A stretch of 64,000 nucleotides of DNA from Halomonas sp. I5-271120 (GCF_030553075.1 NZ_CP130701.1:744001-808000); one strand, 5' to 3'; shown: positions 25,576-35,186, counted from the stretch's first letter. Numbers and translations are program-made. Notes: generated by a model from the sequence alone, not told the origin.

Positions 25576-27977
25576 GCAGGCTCATAAAGCCTCGCCTGAA
25601 ACCCGATGAAGGCCTCGCGAATATTCTCGACGCTGCCGAGTTCGGCGATAGCATCCGTCGGGGTCTGGTATTTGAGTTCGATCAGTTGAGGCAGCTTGTC
25701 TTGGGCAAGCTCACCAACGCCGTCCTGAATATAGTGGTCTATGACGAAGTTCAGAAACTCGCGCTGGCGGTAGTCGTAGTCGGAGAAGAGCCTTTCGCGG
25801 TGGGTAGCCACCCGCTGCTCGCGGCTGAGCGGCGGCAGTGCGAAGGCGATGTAGGCCAGCACGTCGAAAAGATCGCTGTTTTCGGCGTTTACCAGGCGGC
25901 CAATATCCTTGAGCTGCTCGGCGCCGTAGCCCTTTTCGGCCAAGCTATCTAGTAGGCCCTGGCGGGTATCCGGTCGGCTCCAGAGTTCGCGTAGGGTCTC
26001 CTCATCATGGAAGAGTGCCGGCAGGTCACCGTAGAGCTGACGGATGAAGTCGGCAGCGGACATCGGCTTGCCGTCCGGGCTCCAGAAGGTGGTCGCGCTC
26101 ATGTGCTGCAGCTGACGCACCTTGCCCGGCGCGAGTTCGATCACCAGCACCTGTTGCCCTCCTCCCTCGCACTGGCAGGGCATCTCGCCGCACACCGCGC
26201 AAGGCTCCGGCGACTCCTTTTCGCAGGTGCAGGGGCGTTTGCCGCATTGTTCGCAAGGCTCGGGCGGGGTCACCTCGCACACACAGGGGATCTCACCGCA
26301 ACGGGAACACGGCTCGGGAGCGACGGGCTCGCCGTCCCACTCCGGGTCGCTGAAGTGCTCGTAGGCACGCACGAAATCGAGAATGGTGAAGTAGTCCTTG
26401 CCATCGAACAGTCGCGTGCCGCGGCCGATGATCTGCTTGAACTCGATCATCGAGTTCACCGGGCGCATCAGCACGATGTTGCGGATGTTGCGGGCGTCTA
26501 CGCCGGTGGAAAGTTTCTGCGAGGTGGTCAGGATGGTGGGAATGGTCTTCTCGTTGTCCTGGAAGCGGCGCAGGAACCGCTCGCCCTCGGCGCCGTCATC
26601 GGCCGTCACCCGCACGCAGTAGTTGGGATCGGGGCTCGTCTTCATCTGGTTGATCAGATCGCGCACCGCCAGGGCGTGCTCCTGGTTGGCGCAGAACACC
26701 AGCGTCTTCTCGCGCGGGTCGATCATCTCCATGAACACCTGCACCCGGTACTGCTCTCGTTCCCTGATCTTGATGAGACGGTTGAAGTCGGCTTCGGTAT
26801 AGCGCCGGCCCTGCTCGACTTCTCCCTGAACCACCGCGTCGTCGGGCGTATAGACATAGTCGTCCAGGGTGGTGGCGATCTGGCGTACCTTGAACGGCGT
26901 CAGGAAGCCGTCGTTGATGCCCTCCTTCAGCGAGTAGACGTAGGCCGGCTCGCCGAAGTAGGCGTAGGTGTCGGTATTGGTGGTGCGCTTGGGCGTGGCG
27001 GTCAGGCCCAGCTGCACCGCCGGGGCAAAGTACTCGAGGATGGCCCGCCAGCTGCTCTCGTCGTTGGCACCGCCGCGGTGGCATTCATCGATGATGATCA
27101 GATCGAAGAAGTCCGGCGGGTAGTCACCGAAGCTGGGGGCTGGGTTACCTACCGCGTCGCAACCGCTCATGAAGGTCTGGAAGATGGTGAAGAAGAGGTT
27201 ACCGTTCTTGGGCACCCTGCCCTGCTTGCGGATCGCATCGGGCGCGATGCGCACCAGGGCGTCCTCAGGAAAGGCGGAGAAGCTGTTGTAGGCCTGGTCG
27301 GCGAGGATATTGCGGTCGGCGAGGAATAAAATGCGCGGCCGACGGCGAGTACCGTCGTCGCCCTGCCAGGCCGCCAGGTTCCAGCGGCTGTGGAACAGCT
27401 TCCAGGCGAGCTGGAAGGCAATGGCCGTCTTGCCGGTGCCGGTGGCCAGGGTCAGCAACACGCGGCGACGGCCGGCGGCGATGGCCTCCAGCGCCTGGTT
27501 GATGGCGTTATGCTGGTAGTAACGCGCCTGCCACTGGCTGCCGTTGTCGTGGAAGGCCACCTCGCCGAAGCGTTCGCGCCAGGGATTGGGCTCGGGGAAA
27601 GTCTCGGCCCACAGCGCCTCCGGCGTGGGATAGCCGGCTACCGGGCCTTCCTCGCCGGTGTGCAGGTCGACACGGTAGAGGCCCACCCCGTTGGTGGCAT
27701 AGGCGAAGCGTGTTTGCAGCCGCTCGGCGTAGCGCTTGGCCTGAGCCAGGCCCTCGGTGACGGGAAGATCACGCTTCTTGGCCTCGATCACCGCCAGCTT
27801 CTGGCCCTGGTAGAAGAGCACGTAATCGGCGATGTCGCCGCGGGTGCGCTGCCCGCCGCCCTGCAGTCGCCCCAGGGTGATCACCTCACGCCGTACCCGG
27901 CTGCCTGCTACCCTGCCCCAGCCGGCTTCCTTGAGGGCGGGGTCGATCAGCTCGGCGCGGGTATCGGCTTCATTCAT
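25572..27977 (-). CDS. hsdR: Type I restriction endonuclease subunit R
   Basis: 801-residue motor and nuclease subunit (EcoEI-like branch). N-terminal PD-(D/E)XK nuclease: D51 in IADYVLF and E65-x-K67 in AVIEAKK. Helicase motor: Walker A ATGTGKTA (about 178-185), DECHRG (297-302), GLTATPKR, and a motif VI region QIIGRGTRLF. Residues ~551-603 carry three Cys-rich modules of the form PEPCxxCGxxPCxCE before the C-terminal helical domain that docks on the methylase. Works with HsdM and HsdS to translocate and cut unmodified DNA. Confidence 0.96.
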   Translation of the reverse strand: MNEADTRAELIDPALKEAGWGRVAGSRVRREVITLGRLQGGGQRTRGDIADYVLFYQGQKLAVIEAKKRDLPVTEGLAQAKRYAERLQTRFAYATNGVGLYRVDLHTGEEGPVAGYPTPEALWAETFPEPNPWRERFGEVAFHDNGSQWQARYYQHNAINQALEAIAAGRRRVLLTLATGTGKTAIAFQLAWKLFHSRWNLAAWQGDDGTRRRPRILFLADRNILADQAYNSFSAFPEDALVRIAPDAIRKQGRVPKNGNLFFTIFQTFMSGCDAVGNPAPSFGDYPPDFFDLIIIDECHRGGANDESSWRAILEYFAPAVQLGLTATPKRTTNTDTYAYFGEPAYVYSLKEGINDGFLTPFKVRQIATTLDDYVYTPDDAVVQGEVEQGRRYTEADFNRLIKIREREQYRVQVFMEMIDPREKTLVFCANQEHALAVRDLINQMKTSPDPNYCVRVTADDGAEGERFLRRFQDNEKTIPTILTTSQKLSTGVDARNIRNIVLMRPVNSMIEFKQIIGRGTRLFDGKDYFTILDFVRAYEHFSDPEWDGEPVAPEPCSRCGEIPCVCEVTPPEPCEQCGKRPCTCEKESPEPCAVCGEMPCQCEGGGQQVLVIELAPGKVRQLQHMSATTFWSPDGKPMSAADFIRQLYGDLPALFHDEETLRELWSRPDTRQGLLDSLAEKGYGAEQLKDIGRLVNAENSDLFDVLAYIAFALPPLSREQRVATHRERLFSDYDYRQREFLNFVIDHYIQDGVGELAQDKLPQLIELKYQTPTDAIAELGSVENIREAFIGFQARLYEPA

Positions 27978-28095
27978 CGGTCAATCCTTGTCCGGTCGGT
28001 GCACGATCGGGAGCCTTCCAGCTCCGTAACCCTTCACAACATATGGGTTTCTGGCGGGCGAAGCCAGCTTTGGCCTTTCCCAACGAGCCATCCCT

Positions 28096-29103
28096 TCAGT
28101 CTTCTACAGGGCTGGCCAGCATGTTCATGACCAGCCGGACCATGGTCGCCTTGTTGGCCGGGTCGGACTCGGCGATCAACAGCGTCAGGGCGGCGAGGCC
28201 CACGTCGTTGACCACTACCTCGCCGTGAGCATCGAGCAGGCGATCATTACGGTAGAGGAAGTCCACGAACAGATAGGCCGCACTGCGCTTGTTGCCGTCG
28301 GCGAAGGGGTGGTTCTTGACCACGAAGTAAAGGAGGTGCGCCGCCTTGGCCTCCACAGAGGGGTAGGCCGGCTCGCCGAAGACCGTCTGGTCGAGGTTGC
28401 CGAGCAGCGCCTCGAGGCCGTCGCCGCGCTCCCGGGCGAACAGGTCGGTGGCCTCACCCTTAGCGATCAGCTCGGCCTTGAGCGTGGTGACCGCCGAGCG
28501 GGCTTCCTCAATCGTCGGCAGTCGGCCGCCAGCCTGAGCATGGGGCTCGGTCAGTAGGCCCTCGTCATAGCGTTGCAGCAGCAGGAAGGTCTGGGCATAG
28601 CGGGTGACGATATCGACGAGGCCACGGCCGCTTGCCGCATCCAGCGCCGGGCTGCCGGCCGTCTTGCGCACCAGCGCCATGGCGGCCTCCAGCTCGCGGG
28701 CGTTCTCCTCGAAGCGCTGGCGGTTCAGCGTCCAGCCCTGTGTCAGGTGCTCGCGCAGGGTGCGCGTCGCCCATATCCGGAAGCGGGTCGCCCGTGTGGA
28801 GCTGACCCGGTATCCGACCGAGATCACCGCATCCAGGCTGTAGTGTTTGCGCTTGCGTTTAACCTCTCGCTGCCCCTCCTGCCGAACTTGTAAGAAATCC
28901 TTACAGGTTGCCTCCTCCACCAGTTCGCCATCCGCGTAAACGTTCTTCAGGTGCATGGTGATGTTCTGAGGCTTGACGTCGAACAGTTCGGCCATCTGTG
29001 CCTGCGTGAGCCAGACCGTCTCATGCTCGGCATCCAGCCGCACCTCGACCGCCTGGTCGGCCCCCTGGTAGATGACGATGGGGGCCTGGCTCTCGGTACT
29101 CAT
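28096..29103 (-). CDS. RhuM family protein with Fic/DOC domain
   Basis: 335 residues. The N-terminal ~130 are RhuM-like (VWLTQAQMAELFDVKPQNIT, then HYSLDAVISVGYRV and FRIWATRTLREHL), a DNA-binding-type fold. The C-terminus has a complete Fic motif, HPFADGNKR (265-273), normally used for AMP or other nucleotide transfer to a target protein. The start overlaps the hsdS stop by ATGA, so it is part of the hsd operon, between S and R. Proteins like this recur inside type I loci; whether it is a toxin, regulator or defence add-on is unknown. Confidence 0.9.
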   Translation of the reverse strand: MSTESQAPIVIYQGADQAVEVRLDAEHETVWLTQAQMAELFDVKPQNITMHLKNVYADGELVEEATCKDFLQVRQEGQREVKRKRKHYSLDAVISVGYRVSSTRATRFRIWATRTLREHLTQGWTLNRQRFEENARELEAAMALVRKTAGSPALDAASGRGLVDIVTRYAQTFLLLQRYDEGLLTEPHAQAGGRLPTIEEARSAVTTLKAELIAKGEATDLFARERGDGLEALLGNLDQTVFGEPAYPSVEAKAAHLLYFVVKNHPFADGNKRSAAYLFVDFLYRNDRLLDAHGEVVVNDVGLAALTLLIAESDPANKATMVRLVMNMLASPVED

Positions 29104-30281
29104 GCCGTCGCCTCCTCCACCGACGCTTCGGCCACATTGGCCGTCAGCTCGCCGGAGAAGGCCTTCTGCAGCAGGGACTGCTTGAGCTCGGCCAGGGCGG
29201 TGAGTTTTTGCTGGTAGATGACCTCAAGTCGTTGGGTTTCAGAAGAAAACTCTTCGAAAATTTCAACCAGGCTTTGCTGTTCGTCAATAGAGAGTGCCGG
29301 CATGGGGTAAGATTTAAGCTTCGTAGCATTGATATTGGCTTGATTTACGCTACTGCTCATTACTGAACGCCCATAGTTCATTGCAAGCGAGCTATTCAAG
29401 AAGTAACAGAGAAAATCAGGGTCTAACAACGCCTTATTCCTGTGAATTCGAATCAAGTAGCCGGCAAATATTGCCTCTTTTTCTCCTTTATAAATTGCAG
29501 TCTTTCCGACCAACTCTGGACTATTTGTCCGATTGAAAAGCACATCATTGCAATCAAGTTTATACTTTTCAATCTCGCTAGGGTTACTAGAGTATTTGAG
29601 GTCAGACCAGGAAAATCTTCCCCTTGCGATATTTCCCATGCGTAGCACGGGAACCAATCCATCGCCTGCAGATTTCGAGGAAGATCCGTACTCCATCCTC
29701 TCAGATAGTTCGCCCAATGTAGTCCACTCACGACTATTATCTTTCAAAGAAGAAACCACGAACTCATCGAACAACTCGCGGGCGTTAGCGAGGTTTTTTT
29801 CGGTATTAGCAACGACCGTATCGATCCCGGTGAAGGCTTCATTGAGGATGGCGACGATGCGTTCTTGTTCGGGGAGAGGCGGAATTGGGATCGGAATCTC
29901 ACGCAGCCTTCCCTGATTTAGTTTTGGTACCGTTAATCCGGAAATGAAAGGAGCTAAATCCGTCGTGTTAAGATAATAAATAACCCATGAATCAAGCATC
30001 ACATTTCGATTGGGACGGATCACGTGAGCGTGATTATTCACCCAGCACTTTCCTTCTACGGCATAGGCCGTATTATCGCCTGCGCCCCACTTTGCGCCAT
30101 CTTCTCCAATAAGCACTAATAGCTCATCGAAGATATATCCATCTACATAATCCAGAACTCCTGTAGCACCGTAGTACGGGTAAGGGCCCGCGACTCTGTT
30201 TCTCTTGGTGATTGGCTTACGCCTGCTATCCAGAATTTCGCAGACTTCACCCAGGCTTTTCCTTGTCCACTCCTCATTCAT
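29100..30281 (-). CDS. hsdS: Type I restriction-modification specificity subunit S
   Basis: 393 residues with two target-recognition domains separated by the conserved helices LPEQERIVAILNEAF (about 141-155) and closed by ALAELKQSLLQKAFSGEL. The target domains set the bipartite DNA sequence methylated or restricted; the sequence recognised cannot be read from this. The DNA here is clearly AT-richer than flanking genes, usual for exchanged specificity genes. It overlaps the intended hsdM stop and the rhuM/fic start by 4 bases each. Confidence 0.95.
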   Translation of the reverse strand: MNEEWTRKSLGEVCEILDSRRKPITKRNRVAGPYPYYGATGVLDYVDGYIFDELLVLIGEDGAKWGAGDNTAYAVEGKCWVNNHAHVIRPNRNVMLDSWVIYYLNTTDLAPFISGLTVPKLNQGRLREIPIPIPPLPEQERIVAILNEAFTGIDTVVANTEKNLANARELFDEFVVSSLKDNSREWTTLGELSERMEYGSSSKSAGDGLVPVLRMGNIARGRFSWSDLKYSSNPSEIEKYKLDCNDVLFNRTNSPELVGKTAIYKGEKEAIFAGYLIRIHRNKALLDPDFLCYFLNSSLAMNYGRSVMSSSVNQANINATKLKSYPMPALSIDEQQSLVEIFEEFSSETQRLEVIYQQKLTALAELKQSLLQKAFSGELTANVAEASVEEATA

Positions 30282-31749
30282 AACATCCCCCGAATCCCTT
30301 CCAGGATCTCCTCGGCCTCGCGGTCTAGCGTCTCGATCTCGTTGATGATCACCTCGGGGTCGCGCAGCGGGGCTTCTTCTGCCTTGTTGGGGTTCTTCAC
30401 CGACAGATCGAAGGTCTCGCGGTCCAGATCATCGACGCTGACCTTCCAGGAGTTGTCGGAGTCGGCGAAGCTGGCCTGCAGGTCGACGAACTCGGCGAGA
30501 TCATCGTCGTTGAGCGGATTGGTCTTGCCCAGGCTGGGCCGGGGTCGAGCTGGTAGTACCAGATATCGCGGGTCGGGGCGCCCTTCTCGAAGAACAGCAC
30601 CACCGTCTTCACGCCGGCGCCGAGGAAGGTGCCGCCGGGGCAGTCGAGCACGGTGTGCAGGTTGCAGCTCTCCAAGAGCTCCTGGCGCAGCGCCTTCGAG
30701 GCGTTGTCGGCATTCGAGAGGAAGGTGTTCTTGATCACCACCGCGGCGCGGCCGCCGGCCTTCAAGCGCTTGATGAAGTGCTGCAGGAAGAGGAAGGCCG
30801 TCTCGCCGGTCTTGATCGGGAAGTTCTGCTGGACCTCCTTGCGCTCCTTGCCGCCGAAGGGCGGGTTGGCGAGGATCACGTCGAAACGGTCCTTCTCCTG
30901 CAGGTCGGCGAGGTTCTCGGTCAGGGTGTTGGTGTGCACCAGGTTGGGCGCCTCGATGCCATGCAGGATCATGTTCATGATGCCGATTACATAGGGCAGG
31001 CTCTTCTTCTCCTTGCCGGAGAAGGTGCGGTTCTGCAGGGTGTCGAGCTGCTCGGTGGTGAGCCTTCGCGGCTCGTCGCTGCCGAAGCCGTAGCGCAGGT
31101 ATTCGTGGGCCTCGCAGAGAAAGCCCGCCGACCCGGCCGCGCCGTCGTAGAGGCGCTCGCCGATCCTGGGATCGATCACCCGGATCATGGCGCGGATCAG
31201 CGGGCGCGGGGTGTAGTACTCGCCGCCGTTGCGCCCGGCGTTGCCCATGTTCTTGATCTTGGCTTCATAGAGGTGCGAGAGCTCGTGCTTCTCGGCCTGG
31301 GAGCGGAACTGAAGGCTGTCCACCAGCTCCAGGGCATCGCGCAGGCTGTAGCCACTCTGGAACTTGTTGCGCACCTCGCCGAAGATCTCGCCGATCTTGT
31401 ACTCGATGGTATCGGGGCCGCTGGCGCGCTCGCGAAAGCCCTGCAGGTAGGGGAAGAGCTCGCGATTGACGAAGTCGAGCAGGTCATCGCCGGTCAGGGC
31501 TCTGTCATGGTCCAGGGTGCCATCGCGCTTGCGGGGCGCCGCCCAGGTCGACCATTGATAGGCTGTGTCGATGATGAAGTCGAAGGGCTTGCCGGAAAGA
31601 GTGGCGTTGACGGCCCGGCGCTGCTCGAGGTCGTCCAGGTACTTGAGGAACAGCAACCAGGAGGTCTGTTCGGTGTAGTCCAGCTCGGTGGCGCAGCCGG
31701 CTTCTTTCCACAGCACATCGTCGATGTTCTTGAAGGTCTGCTCGAACAT
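30278..31749 (-). pseudogene. hsdM: Type I DNA methyltransferase subunit M, frameshifted near the 3' end
   Basis: N6-adenine methyltransferase subunit. Residues 1-404 are intact: helical N-domain, SAM motif LYDGAAGSAGF (a variant of the usual DPxxGSGGF) and catalytic NPPF (295-298). Near 30535 one base is missing: after YYQLDPG the minus-strand reads GGCCCAGCC where GGCCGCAGCC would continue SLGKTNPLNDDD. As given, translation ends at 30397 after ~46 wrong residues; in the other frame the normal C-terminus (VSVDDLDRETFDLSVKNPNK) continues to TGA at 30278, overlapping hsdS by ATGA. Either a real inactivating mutation or a sequencing error. Confidence 0.88.
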
Positions 31750-31997
31750 GGGGTTCGCAGGTCCTTATCAAAGGGTGTCATGCAGACGGCCGCCGGACGT
31801 AGTGTCGGCAGCCGCAGGAGAATCTTGGCGGCAATGCTACGCTGCAGCGTCTCAGGGCGCCAATCGCCGAGGGCGGCTCATCCGTGCCCCGCTAGGCACC
31901 TTATTTTATTTTCCATCCGAACTTAAAATAAGCGGCGGTGGAGTTTTAGTTTCGACGGCTCACGTCGGTAGGCGTCACGGTCCATGCGATTTCCCAA

Positions 31998-32687
31998 TCA
32001 CGCCGCCACACCAAAGAGCGCCCCTACCCCGGCGGTTAACCCCATCGCCAAGGCGCCCCAAAAGGCGACGCGCACCACCGAAGTAACGATCGGGGCACCA
32101 CCCGCCCGAGCAGCCAACAGACCCAATAGCGCCAGGAAAACCAGCGAGCTGCCGGACAGCCCCCACATGAGCGTGGCAGCCGGCAGTAACGCGACCATCA
32201 ATAGCGGCATTGCCGCACCCACCGCAAAGGTGGCCGCCGACGCGAAAGCGGCTTGCACTGGCTTGGCGGCCAAGGTGTCCGATATGCCGAGCTCATCTCG
32301 CGCATGGGCGCCAAGCGAGTCGTGTTCCATCAGTTGCGTTGCGACCTGGCCGGCCAGTTGCTCATCGAGACCACGTTCGACATAGATGGCTTTCAGTTCC
32401 GCGTGCTCTTGCCTGGGGTTGTCGGCGAGCTCTTGTTTCTCCCGCGCCAGGTCCGCGCTTTCGGTATCGGATTGAGAGCTGACCGACACGTACTCGCCGG
32501 CCGCCATCGACATGGCACCGGCGACAAGGCCGGCCACACCCGCCACCAGAATCGTCTGCGTCGTCGCCCCCGATGCCGCCACGCCCAACACCAGGCTCGC
32601 CGTGGAGACAATGCCGTCATTCGCGCCGAGCACAGCCGCGCGAAGCCAACCAATGCGGTGCGTTCTATGTCGTTCGGTGTGCTGCAT
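31998..32687 (-). CDS. VIT family (VIT1/CCC1-like) membrane protein
   Basis: 229 residues, about five transmembrane helices. The VIT1/CCC1 signature is clear: WLRAAVLGANDGIVSTASLV, then AGAMSMAAGEYVSVSSQSDTE (first helix-2 segment, here within the 20-residue limit as GAMSMAAGEYVSVSSQSD). In plants and yeast these carry Fe2+ or Mn2+ into vacuoles; bacterial members are thought to export these metals. The ATG at 32687 has GAGGAAGG just upstream. No metal-responsive operator is obvious. Monocistronic, downstream of the hsdM promoter region. Confidence 0.9.
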   Translation of the reverse strand: MQHTERHRTHRIGWLRAAVLGANDGIVSTASLVLGVAASGATTQTILVAGVAGLVAGAMSMAAGEYVSVSSQSDTESADLAREKQELADNPRQEHAELKAIYVERGLDEQLAGQVATQLMEHDSLGAHARDELGISDTLAAKPVQAAFASAATFAVGAAMPLLMVALLPAATLMWGLSGSSLVFLALLGLLAARAGGAPIVTSVVRVAFWGALAMGLTAGVGALFGVAA

Positions 32688-32811
32688 GCAGCCTTCCTCG
32701 TGGAGTGTCGTTTTCCAGCTAAACATATCAGGCAGCGCTAGGTGCCGTATAGCAATTGTGACACAGCCGAAGACTATCCATTGCTGGCCATGGCGTCTCG
32801 ATTGTCGGCAC

Positions 32812-32845
32812 AAAAAAAACGGCCGCCAGAAACATCTGACGGCCG
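32812..32845 (-). terminator. Rho-independent terminator of the TRAP-usp operon
   Basis: On the minus strand CGGCCGTCAG pairs with CTGGCGGCCG (plus strand 32820-32829 and 32836-32845, one G-U pair, 6-base loop), followed by eight T residues (A-run 32812-32819 on the plus strand). It lies 22 bases after the usp stop. Confidence 0.92.
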
Positions 32846-32866
32846 CTTTCCGACGAGGTTAACGAC

Positions 32867-33292
32867 TTAGCGAATCACGAAGACCGAGCAATCGGCATGT
32901 CGCACCACCCGTTCGGCTGTGGAACCAATGAAGTAGTCGGTGAGCCCAGGACGGCTGGCCATCATCAGAATGGCGTCGGCACTGATCTCCGAGGCGTACT
33001 CGAGAATCTGATCATGAGCGCTGCCTTCTCGGGTAACGACATTCATGGCGACGTTCTCCAGCTGCAGCGACTCGGACAGGCTCTGCAGCTGGGCCTCGGC
33101 CTCCCGTTGATGCTCAGCGTATTGGTCTTCCCCCAACTGAGTCATCAGCGCTTCCTTGTGGACCGTGATCGGGTCCACATAAAGCAAGGTGATGCTGCCC
33201 GCACCATCGATCAACAAACGGGCGGACTCCTTTAGCCTAGCGAGCTGCTCTTGATGAACGAGATCGACGGGAATCAAGATGTGATTGAACAT
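32867..33292 (-). CDS. Universal stress protein (UspA family), TRAP-associated
   Basis: 141 residues, alpha/beta UspA fold: FNHILIPVDLVHQ at the start and DYFIGSTAERVVRHADCSVFVIR at the end (GSTAERV contacts the ATP phosphates; the preceding GxxG is imperfect, MASRPGLT). Last gene of a TRAP operon, 9 bases after the large permease. This is the arrangement of Halomonas elongata TeaABC-TeaD, where the UspA protein modulates transport, so a regulatory role on this transporter is plausible. Confidence 0.9.
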   Translation of the reverse strand: MFNHILIPVDLVHQEQLARLKESARLLIDGAGSITLLYVDPITVHKEALMTQLGEDQYAEHQREAEAQLQSLSESLQLENVAMNVVTREGSAHDQILEYASEISADAILMMASRPGLTDYFIGSTAERVVRHADCSVFVIR

Positions 33293-33301
33293 AGTGTCAC
33301 C

Positions 33302-34624
33302 TCAACCCATGACTTTATTAGGTAGCCATAGCACGATTTCCGGGAAGACCATGCACAGGATCAGTACCACTAAGTTCACGGCCACAAAGGGCGTGACTGA
33401 CCGGTAGATCTCTCCCATCCCGACATCAGGTGGCGCAATGCCTTTCAGGTAGAACAAGGCGAACCCATAGGGCGGCGTCTGCACAGCGATCAATATATTG
33501 AGAATCATCAGTACACCGAACCAGATGGGGTCATAGCCCATGGATACGGCGATGGGCGTAAACAGCGGCGCACACATCAGCACGATGATGAACTCGTCAA
33601 TAATGAAGCCCAGCAGCAGCATGATCACCTGAAACAGGATAATGATCATGATAGGCGGCAGGTCCAGGCTTGCAGCGAGATCGGCCACCATGCTCTGCAC
33701 CCCCATCAGCAGATGGAAATTGCTGAACACCGAGGCGCCGAAGATGATCCACATGGCCACGCTGACCAGGGTGGCGGTCTGGAGACCGGCAGACTGAAAC
33801 ATGGCCGGCCGGAAGCGCTTGTAGAGAATCGCCAGCAGAATGGCACCGAAGACGCCGATAGCCCCCGACTCGGTCGGCGTGGCAATGCCGGAGATGATGC
33901 TGCCCAGCACGACGAAGATCAGCAACAGCGCGGAAAGGCCATCGCGAAGAATGACGAATGTCTGCCGAGGTGTGCGATCCGGTGCGTCGTCATGCTCATC
34001 GTCCTTGGGCGCGCGGGACGGGTTAAGCCAGCAGCTGACAACCACATAGGTAATCAGAAGCACGATCGTCAACAAGGCCGGCATCATGGCGCCCAGGAAC
34101 ATGCGCCCGACCGAGTTCTGAGTCGCCGCGGCAAACATGATCATGGGGATGCTGGGGGGAATCAGGATACCCAGACCGCCACCCGCCATGATGACGCCCA
34201 GCGCCAGGCGCCGGTTATACCCGCGGTCCAGCATGGGGCGCAGCGCAATGCTGCCGGAGGTCATGATGCCGGCACCGATGATGCCGACCATGGCACCGAT
34301 CATCGAGCACACCCCGATAACGCTGATGGCCAGGGAACCGCGTACCTTGCCGATCAACAGCTGGCTGGCGTTGAACATGGCATCGCCGATCCCAGACTTG
34401 GTCAGCAGCTGCCCCATGTAGATATAGAGCGGGATGGCCAGGAGGATAAAGCTGAAGAAGGTCGATTCCAGGGTGGTGGGAATCACGTTGAAGATGCCCT
34501 CGCCCCAGGTCATGTAACCAATGGCCATGGCGATACCGCCCAGCGCAAGGCCCACGGCGGCCCCCAGCGCGAAGAAGATCAGGATGCACAGCAACAGCAC
34601 CCCAGTCAGCAGTTCAATGTCCAT
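33302..34624 (-). CDS. TRAP transporter large permease (DctM family)
   Basis: 440 residues with about 12 membrane helices: the ion-coupled translocation subunit of a TRAP carboxylate importer. DctM hallmarks include IPLYIYMGQLLTKSGIGDAM, GIIGAGIMTSGSIALRPML, MAGGGLGILIPPSIPMI and TPPYGFALFYLKGIAPP. A hydrophilic cytoplasmic loop (SRAPKDDEHDDAPDRTPRQ) lies near residues 200-220. The start overlaps the small-permease stop by 11 bases. Substrate is set by the binding protein and is unknown. Confidence 0.95.
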   Translation of the reverse strand: MDIELLTGVLLLCILIFFALGAAVGLALGGIAMAIGYMTWGEGIFNVIPTTLESTFFSFILLAIPLYIYMGQLLTKSGIGDAMFNASQLLIGKVRGSLAISVIGVCSMIGAMVGIIGAGIMTSGSIALRPMLDRGYNRRLALGVIMAGGGLGILIPPSIPMIMFAAATQNSVGRMFLGAMMPALLTIVLLITYVVVSCWLNPSRAPKDDEHDDAPDRTPRQTFVILRDGLSALLLIFVVLGSIISGIATPTESGAIGVFGAILLAILYKRFRPAMFQSAGLQTATLVSVAMWIIFGASVFSNFHLLMGVQSMVADLAASLDLPPIMIIILFQVIMLLLGFIIDEFIIVLMCAPLFTPIAVSMGYDPIWFGVLMILNILIAVQTPPYGFALFYLKGIAPPDVGMGEIYRSVTPFVAVNLVVLILCMVFPEIVLWLPNKVMG

Positions 34625-35162
34625 GATGGACCCCCTCTTTTTGTTTTAGCAGCGGGGTACCCGTCGCCAGGTAAAAAATGTCGTTCAGCGCGTCTCGCAC
34701 AAATTGCGCAATGAATAGCGCACAGGCGATGACCATCATTACCCAGAAGTGATACATGGGCGGTGCCCACTCGCTCTGGCGGCGATAGTCGAACTCGATG
34801 GCCTCGAAAAACTTACCCATGCTCACTTTGATGATGATGGCCAGGAAGAAGATGGCCAGGGCGTAACCAAGGAGGTTGAAGACGCTCTTGGCCTTGGGCG
34901 AGACCTTCAGATAGAGGATGTCGACATTGATGTGTGCTCGTTTCTGCTGGGCATAAGCACCGCCCAGCGCCGTGATGTAGCCAAACAGAAACAGTGACAG
35001 GTCGTAGGCCCAGATCGTGGGACTACCGAGCACATAACGGGCGAACACTTCGAAGACGACGATACCGGCCAGTACCGGCATTAGGTAGGAAGCTGCTTTG
35101 CCGGTCAGCATGACGATAAGATCAATACCGTGGCAGAGCCCCCTCAGCAGGGTGAGGAACAT
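34614..35162 (-). CDS. TRAP transporter small permease (DctQ family)
   Basis: 182 residues, four transmembrane helices typical of DctQ. Family motifs: FARYVLGSPTIWAYDLSLFLFGY in the first half (written as FARYVLGSPTIWAYDL) and AYAQQKRAHINVDILY. It joins the binding protein and the large permease. A strong hairpin (35187-35217) lies just upstream, between it and the binding-protein gene. AGGGAT, 12 bases before the ATG, may be the ribosome site. Confidence 0.93.
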   Translation of the reverse strand: MFLTLLRGLCHGIDLIVMLTGKAASYLMPVLAGIVVFEVFARYVLGSPTIWAYDLSLFLFGYITALGGAYAQQKRAHINVDILYLKVSPKAKSVFNLLGYALAIFFLAIIIKVSMGKFFEAIEFDYRRQSEWAPPMYHFWVMMVIACALFIAQFVRDALNDIFYLATGTPLLKQKEGVHHGH

Positions 35163-35186
35163 AAGGGATCTCCTGAAATCATGTAA

